From Chlamydiota bacterium (lineage in GTDB: Bacteria > Chlamydiota > Chlamydiia > Chlamydiales > SLFE01), in contig JAAKFL010000046.1 of assembly GCA_011065065.1 (NCBI GenBank), forward strand, positions 1 to 10,948: a DNA stretch of 10,948 nt, given 5' to 3'. Within the stretch, counting starts at the first letter, position 1, and each line of letters opens with the position of its first letter. The translations under genes were made by a program, and so were the position numbers. Of this stretch, positions 6,805 to 10,948 are shown piece by piece. Below the pieces are notes generated by a model. The model was not told the DNA's origin and did no database searches. It saw nothing but the letters and a program-made list of their open reading frames with translations.

Positions 6805-7203
6805 TTATTTTTTATCAATAGCGAATAAACCTGGCCCTGTCACGGAAACAAATAACAGGCCACCGAATATCGCAGCATTTTTAAGGAACATAATGAACTG
6901 AAGGTTTTCTTCAGGCCCACCAAAGCTCCAAAAATTATGAAATAACAGGGTCACAGGGATCAAAAACAGAGCGAGAATCGCCGCACCCCATCTTGTCATG
7001 AAACCTAGGACCAGGGAAATGCCCCCAAAAAATTCAATAATACAGGCCAAAAACAAAAAAATCGGCGTTTGACCGATGCCTCTAGTAGCCATTTCTTGCA
7101 TTGTCGGATCCCAATGGGTGATTTTATGGTAGGCCGCGACGAAAAAGACTAAGCTTATAGCCACTCGCCCTAAGAACAATAATAGGGATTGAAAAACTTT
7201 CAT
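6805..7203 (-). CDS. DoxX-family small membrane protein
   Basis: This 132-residue protein has four predicted membrane helices, at about 7-25, 47-66, 72-91 and 103-122. It has the DoxX-family pattern: an Arg followed by a hydrophobic helix and AAYHKITHW near residues 23-32, then FFGGISLVLGFMTRWGA (58-74). DoxX-family proteins are integral membrane proteins; some are linked to redox or quinone-related functions, but the role here is not known. The start is supported by GAGGAG seven bases before the ATG. Its stop is three bases from the lnt start, so it is the first gene of a two-gene unit with lnt, and a promoter is visible upstream. C. trachomatis has, to my knowledge, a thioesterase gene next to lnt, so this neighbour is a difference. 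Confidence 0.9.
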   Translation of the reverse strand: MKVFQSLLLFLGRVAISLVFFVAAYHKITHWDPTMQEMATRGIGQTPIFLFLACIIEFFGGISLVLGFMTRWGAAILALFLIPVTLLFHNFWSFGGPEENLQFIMFLKNAAIFGGLLFVSVTGPGLFAIDKK

Positions 7204-7239
7204 ATGGTGTCTCCTCTATGTTTTTCTCTAGAATGTCGG

Positions 7240-7254
7240 GAAAAAGACTTTTTC
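7240..7254. promoter_or_regulatory. 15-bp perfect palindrome in the DoxX leader
   Basis: GAAAAAGACTTTTTC is a perfect palindrome around a single central base. It lies between the putative -10 box (7268-7273) and the ribosome-binding site of the DoxX-lnt unit, where a repressor site would sit. It could also be a chance palindrome in AT-rich DNA. No regulator gene is visible nearby. Confidence 0.25.
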
Positions 7255-7267
7255 GCAAGACGAGAGT

Positions 7268-7296
7268 ATTTTAGCATAAAAATTGAATTTTGGGAA
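7268..7296 (-). promoter_or_regulatory. Putative promoter of DoxX-lnt
   Basis: On the minus strand TTCCCA (complement 7296-7291) is followed after 17 bp by TAAAAT (complement 7273-7268). Transcription would start near 7261, giving a leader of about 58 bases that contains the palindrome at 7240-7254 and the GAGGAG ribosome-binding site. The -35 box matches consensus at only four of six bases. Confidence 0.4.
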
Positions 7297-7308
7297 ATGG
7301 GATGGATT

Positions 7309-7419
7309 AAAAGGACGAAAAGGACGTAAAGGACATTGAATAAATGATTATCCATTGAATCATTGCGAGTGTATAATTAATAGCATAATTTTTTTTTGTC
7401 CTTTTCGTCCTTATTTAAT
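7309..7419. repeat. Inverted repeat of 9-bp AAAAGGACG units in the divergent intergenic region
   Basis: The left arm has three 9-bp units in tandem: AAAAGGACG (7309-7317), AAAAGGACG (7318-7326) and TAAAGGACA (7327-7335). The right arm carries the complement: TTTTTGTCC (7393-7401), TTTTCGTCC (7402-7410), then TTATTTAAT (7411-7419). About 57 bases of AT-rich sequence lie between. The arms match over some 20-25 bp with small changes. The design, 9-bp units in facing arrays, is the same as at 1604-1690, but the unit has AGGAC in place of AGGAT. The right arm overlaps the expected -35 region of the methyltransferase gene. Confidence 0.75.
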
Positions 7420-7432
7420 AATTAAAATCTGT

Positions 7433-7438
7433 TATAAT
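7433..7438 (+). promoter_or_regulatory. -10 box placed for a leaderless methyltransferase mRNA
   Basis: A perfect TATAAT ends six bases before the ATG at 7445, so the usual start of transcription, about seven bases past the -10 box, falls on the A of the ATG or next to it. No Shine-Dalgarno precedes the ATG. The -35 region is poor (CTTATT at 7410-7415 with a 17-bp spacer). Confidence 0.5.
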
Positions 7439-7444
7439 AATCAC

Positions 7445-8578
7445 ATGAAAATTCCTTTTAGAAAATATCACCTGATCCAATTATTAGAAGAGTATGATCG
7501 CTCTGACTGGCCGATTGATGTCTCGATTAATCTCTATTTTCGCGCTCATAAAGCTCTGGGATCAAAAGACCGACACGAAATCGCAGAAACAGCGATCAGC
7601 ATGATCCGATGGCTCGGCCTTATTGAAGAGCATGAAGATTGGGCTTCGCGCATTGATGGCTTTGAAAAAATACAGCCTGATCTCGATCAGGTCATCGATA
7701 AATTTGGGAATCAATACCCCTTACACAAATGCGTGAGCTTTCCAAATGATCTTTTTCAGCTTTTTGTCGAACACTTTGGCCAAGAAAAAGCGATTGAAAT
7801 CTGCTTAACTTCCAATCAACCAGCACCAACAGTTGTTCGCGTCAATCCTCTCAAAATTTCGCGCGATGATCTTCTAAAGCTTTGGAAAGAGAAAGGATAT
7901 CCCGTCAAACCCTGTGAACTTTCTGAAAATGGGATTGTGTTTGAGAAACGAATGAATTTTTTTCATCTCGATGAATTCAAAAACGGTTTTTTTGAAGTGC
8001 AGGACGAAGGGAGCCAACTTCTCGCAAACCTTGTGGCTGCAAAACCTGGCGATCAAGTTCTCGATTACTGCGCTGGAGCCGGAGGAAAAACATTGGCGTT
8101 TGCTCCGTTTATGCAAGGCCAAGGTCAAATCTATTTACACGATATTCGGACAAAAATTCTTTCTGAAGCGAAAAAAAGACTCCGCCGTGCAGGCATTCAA
8201 AATGCCCAATTCATTGACTACGATTCCCCAAAGCTGAGGAAACTTAAAAAGAAAATGGATTGGGTTCTTGTGGATACTCCCTGTTCCGGAACAGGAACTA
8301 TACGAAGAAATCCCGATATGAAATGGCGATTCACTCAAGCCATGTTGGACAATCTCATTCGAGACCAAAGAGTCATCTTTGAAAAAGCATTAAGCTTTGT
8401 CAAGCCCGGAGGACATATCGTCTATGCGACGTGCAGTCTCCTGAAACAAGAGAACGGTGAACAAGCTGAATATTTTCTCAAAACCCATTCTCTAGAGCTT
8501 GTTGGTCAACCATTCGAAAGCTTTCCTTGTCCAGGTGAAATGGATGGATTTTATGGAATGGTTTTTCATAAAAAATAG
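7445..8578 (+). CDS. RsmB/NOP-family RNA (cytosine-5) methyltransferase, 377 aa
   Basis: The protein uses S-adenosylmethionine to methylate C5 of cytosine in rRNA or tRNA. Residues 1-~95 form a small helical region that resembles a shortened NusB-like domain of RsmB. A linking domain follows, then the Rossmann methyltransferase core. The SAM motif I is LDYCAGAGGKT (206-216). Motif IV is DTPCSGTG with C280, the Cys that releases the product. Motif VI is YATCSLLKQEN with C330, the nucleophile. Both Cys mark the family. It is shorter than E. coli RsmB (about 429), so the exact substrate is open. I chose the ATG at 7445: an upstream TTG extension at 7355 would translate through the 9-bp repeat and the -10 box. 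It ends in a 13-bp convergent overlap with the large gene on the other strand. Confidence 0.92.
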   Translation: MKIPFRKYHLIQLLEEYDRSDWPIDVSINLYFRAHKALGSKDRHEIAETAISMIRWLGLIEEHEDWASRIDGFEKIQPDLDQVIDKFGNQYPLHKCVSFPNDLFQLFVEHFGQEKAIEICLTSNQPAPTVVRVNPLKISRDDLLKLWKEKGYPVKPCELSENGIVFEKRMNFFHLDEFKNGFFEVQDEGSQLLANLVAAKPGDQVLDYCAGAGGKTLAFAPFMQGQGQIYLHDIRTKILSEAKKRLRRAGIQNAQFIDYDSPKLRKLKKKMDWVLVDTPCSGTGTIRRNPDMKWRFTQAMLDNLIRDQRVIFEKALSFVKPGGHIVYATCSLLKQENGEQAEYFLKTHSLELVGQPFESFPCPGEMDGFYGMVFHKK

Positions 8579-10948
8579 GAACCAACAATTTCATATTCTT
8601 CTGATCTTAACCCTCCAGCAGCATCACAATATTCATAAGGCGCCTTACCATTATAAGATTTTACAATCCCATCATAACGGGTCCCATAAGTTGGGTTTTT
8701 CGATATCAACACCAACCCTAAATCCATTGCGCAATCAAGAGCAAAGGCTTTCATAGCGTCACTGTACTCATACTTTAAAGTGCCGGGATAAATACGCTCG
8801 AAAAACAAAACAGGCCCTTGATTTTTTTCATCATAAAGCAATCTGAGAATCGATCTTCCGATAATTTTTCCGTGATGATCTCTGATGGCAATGATCCGAT
8901 GTTTTCCATCCATCACATACCCCATCAGGGCTTTATTGTAATTCGAACTGCCAGTAACCCGTTGACAACTCCCCACAACTTCTGTTCCACAAAGAAATAA
9001 ATCCAAGGGATGATCACTATTGACAATCGTCCAATCATGAATTTCCTTATATCCAGCTGAATCAAAAATTTGCTTAAGCTCCTGAATATCATTCAAAAAC
9101 TCACTTTTTGGATGAGACCGCATTAACTCAACTTCGATCTGATTTAATATGTTTCTAGAAAAAGTGTCTGGATGATTGACAAGGCCGACAAGAATTTCAT
9201 CTAATGCTTGATTCGAAAATGAGCCTAAATCTTTTGTAGGGAGAGACAAAATCTTCTGCAACTCAGGAAGAGCTTCCATAGGAAGATGTCCATCATCAAT
9301 TTTGACTTTAAGATAGTCGACAAAATTAAATTTTGTTTCTGTTGATTCAAGAGGAAGATAGGTTTCTAATGACTCACTGCGACTCTCAATCCACTTTTCT
9401 TTAAGTCCAACGCGTGAATCAAACACTTTATCTAAATGCTCAGAACCTCGATAACGATTCTCTTCAAATTGATCACAATCAATATCGTGAATAAAGACAC
9501 GCATGATCTCATTCATCTTTTCCCGATCATCGTCTGAAAGGTGTTGAAATCCCGCAATATAGGCACAAATAGCTTCAGGATGACGTTCCCCAAAAAACAT
9601 TTCCTGAAATTTATCAAAATTATTAAACATTAAACCCGGTATTAATTCACGAAAAGTTTTATTTAAATAACCCATAATCTGCTTTTTGCTTTCACTTGAA
9701 AAATCAATGACAATCATCCCCTCTTTTTTTAAACTGATCAGTGCGCTCAGAGAATTGATTTCTTGTAAAAGTTCTTTATCCGACAAAGATGCAAAGTACT
9801 TTAAAATCTGTCCAACTATTTCCGGGGTAGCATATTCGGCCAAGTCCAACTGATTCAAGCAATTTAGAAGTGTTAAGTGTTTCCAGCTATCTCTAAGGAA
9901 CTTTCTTCGCTTTTTAATGAGTGAAGTTTCAAATAAATGGTCATGGTCAACCTCCGATCTTTTTCTTTTTAACCGATTCAATACCAGCTTAGCTGGCAAG
10001 GCATGAGGAGGCTTCACGAGGTTCAAAAACTCTGTTCGATATTCTAATTTTTGGAATTGAAAGAACAACAAATTCCTGACATCGACCCTTAAACGCATAT
10101 CTCGAAGTCGATACAGAATCCTAAAAATTTTTGTTTCGTGCATCCACGCCTGTTTTTCTTTTGAAAGACCAGAAAATAGCAAACTTATTGTGGATACCAT
10201 CCAAAAAGTTAAGCTTATTTTCAGTTCATCATTTTTTATCAACGCAATATCATCCATGACACTTAAGAGTGAATCATACTTTTCCACTTCTTTCTTTAAA
10301 TTTAACATCCTTTTTCTTAAAGACCGTGAAAACACACTTTTTAATTTTTCAAATATTGAATTATAAGAACGGACAAACTTCTTTAATGTTGGTCGAGATG
10401 GCTCTAAAACAAGAAAATATTTTTCCATTATTTGCAAATGATTCACTAATTCTGTTTGATCATCATCCAATAAATTCAGAATTGACCCCCTTACATCATC
10501 AAATATTCCCTTCGCATTTTCAGCAAGTGCGTTCCAATCTAATAAAGAAATGATAAACATTCTAAAAATAGACTGACTATCTAAGTCTAAAATCCTGAAA
10601 ATATCCTTGAATATTTTCAAGTCACTGTCAAATCTTCCATAACGAATGTTAAGAAAATAATTTTTATCAAACGGAGAATAAGTCAGGCGAGTGATTGATA
10701 CAACACCCTTGACCATTTCAAACGCAAGTCTTTGCAGAAACTTTTGACCATCAAATTCAAACCGATCAATATATTTTAAAAGAGCTTTGATTCCTGACTC
10801 GCTCTTTGCCATCTCGAGTGCCAGTTTTTGCCTAAACTTTTGATTCTTAAATCCAAATGTGTTAATTCTTTTTGCCAGAGGCTTAACCCCTAAGCTTTGT
10901 TTTACGATCTCAAATGCCAATTTTCGTAAAAAATCTTGATCTTCAAAT
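8566..10948 (-). CDS. Large helical-repeat protein with unknown C-terminal module (N-terminus beyond right edge)
   Basis: The frame is open to the right edge, giving 793 visible codons; residue 1 here is the codon at 10947-10945. The family is not recognised. Residues 6-94 hold three repeats of 32 residues, of the form F-x-x-K/R-L-A-x-E-x-x-K-x-x-x-G, then a second short helix. Residues ~95-630 look entirely helical and charged, with Leu-rich stretches and no clear membrane span. Two basic clusters, KRKR (327-330) and KKRRK (345-349), resemble nuclear localisation signals. Residues ~637-793 form a distinct mixed alpha/beta module with GSCQ (C661), ALMGYVMDGKHRIIAIRD, GKIIGRSILRLL, FFERIYPG and YEYCDA. 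Size, repeats and lack of housekeeping motifs fit a secreted chlamydial effector, but that is inference. It converges on the methyltransferase gene with a 13-bp overlap, leaving no room for a terminator between them. Confidence 0.85.
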   Translation of the reverse strand, partial: FEDQDFLRKLAFEIVKQSLGVKPLAKRINTFGFKNQKFRQKLALEMAKSESGIKALLKYIDRFEFDGQKFLQRLAFEMVKGVVSITRLTYSPFDKNYFLNIRYGRFDSDLKIFKDIFRILDLDSQSIFRMFIISLLDWNALAENAKGIFDDVRGSILNLLDDDQTELVNHLQIMEKYFLVLEPSRPTLKKFVRSYNSIFEKLKSVFSRSLRKRMLNLKKEVEKYDSLLSVMDDIALIKNDELKISLTFWMVSTISLLFSGLSKEKQAWMHETKIFRILYRLRDMRLRVDVRNLLFFQFQKLEYRTEFLNLVKPPHALPAKLVLNRLKRKRSEVDHDHLFETSLIKKRRKFLRDSWKHLTLLNCLNQLDLAEYATPEIVGQILKYFASLSDKELLQEINSLSALISLKKEGMIVIDFSSESKKQIMGYLNKTFRELIPGLMFNNFDKFQEMFFGERHPEAICAYIAGFQHLSDDDREKMNEIMRVFIHDIDCDQFEENRYRGSEHLDKVFDSRVGLKEKWIESRSESLETYLPLESTETKFNFVDYLKVKIDDGHLPMEALPELQKILSLPTKDLGSFSNQALDEILVGLVNHPDTFSRNILNQIEVELMRSHPKSEFLNDIQELKQIFDSAGYKEIHDWTIVNSDHPLDLFLCGTEVVGSCQRVTGSSNYNKALMGYVMDGKHRIIAIRDHHGKIIGRSILRLLYDEKNQGPVLFFERIYPGTLKYEYSDAMKAFALDCAMDLGLVLISKNPTYGTRYDGIVKSYNGKAPYEYCDAAGGLRSEEYEIVGSYFL
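10666..10932 (-). repeat. Three 32-residue (96-bp) coding repeats, array continuing past the edge
   Basis: Repeat 1 (complement 10932-10837), repeat 2 (10836-10741) and a decayed repeat 3 (10740 to about 10666) share F1, L5, A6, E8, K11 and L19. Repeats 1 and 2 are identical at 15 of 32 residues by my count and share G15. Positions 12-14 differ completely (QSL, SES, GVV). The two-helix pattern predicts a superhelical solenoid. The DNA has diverged more than the protein, so this is an old array, not a recent expansion. A further five residues of the same kind (FEDQD) at the edge show that the array goes on. Confidence 0.7.

Noticed and set aside
7309..7335. Short CRISPR-like array
   Set aside because: The 9-bp units are directly adjacent without spacers, and no cas genes are visible.
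7355..7444. Upstream TTG extension of the methyltransferase by 30 residues
   Set aside because: It would translate through the 9-bp repeat arm and the TATAAT box, has no ribosome-binding site, and adds a Cys/Ile-rich stretch unlike the family. The ATG at 7445 gives a normal N-terminus.
10918..10920. TTG at 10920 as the start of the large gene
   Set aside because: The frame has no stop between it and the window edge, and the nine codons before it belong to the same 32-residue repeat. The true start is beyond the window.

Overview
The window looks like a chromosomal segment of a member of the Chlamydiota outside the classical Chlamydiaceae (an environmental or amoeba/arthropod-associated chlamydia). 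The main evidence is the uninterrupted same-strand order lnt-lpxC-fabZ-lpxA-fmt. It matches the order I know from Chlamydia trachomatis (CT534 lnt, CT533 lpxC, CT532 fabZ, CT531 lpxA, CT530 fmt). It is followed, as in Chlamydia, by hydrophobic inclusion-membrane-like genes where C. trachomatis has CT529. The AT-rich intergenic DNA and the weak or missing Shine-Dalgarno sites at several genes fit this but do not prove it.

Layout. Positions 1-1540 (minus strand) hold the start of a gene cut by the left edge and two small membrane proteins with the same build: an amphipathic N-terminus, a hydrophobic pair, a charged linker, and a second hydrophobic stretch. Positions 1604-1690 hold a hairpin made of 9-bp units. 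Positions 1699-7203 (minus strand) hold fmt, lpxA, fabZ, lpxC, lnt and a DoxX-family gene. Transcription runs from DoxX towards fmt, with a good internal promoter just before lpxC. A 166-bp three-block inverted repeat (2641-2806) fills nearly the whole lpxA-fmt gap. Positions 7204-7444 are a divergent intergenic region with a second inverted repeat of 9-bp units and promoters for both sides. Positions 7445-8578 (plus strand) hold an RsmB/NOP-family RNA m5C methyltransferase whose -10 box sits so close to its ATG that the mRNA is probably leaderless. Positions 8566-10948 (minus strand) hold a large gene open to the right edge. It converges on the methyltransferase with a 13-bp overlap.

How the genes work together. 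LpxA and LpxC catalyse the first two steps of lipid A synthesis. FabZ supplies the competing fatty-acid branch, Lnt completes lipoprotein maturation, and Fmt formylates initiator tRNA. The block is therefore an envelope and translation-initiation housekeeping cluster.

The most unusual object is the right-hand gene. Its visible N-terminal part has three 32-residue helical repeats with strongly varying residues at positions 12-14, just before a mostly conserved Gly15. This pattern resembles TALE-like/Bat DNA-binding repeats. Two basic clusters (KRKR, KKRRK) could act as nuclear localisation signals, and the C-terminus is a distinct ~157-residue module that I cannot name. A host-directed nucleic-acid-binding effector is a testable but unproven idea. 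The array continues beyond the window.
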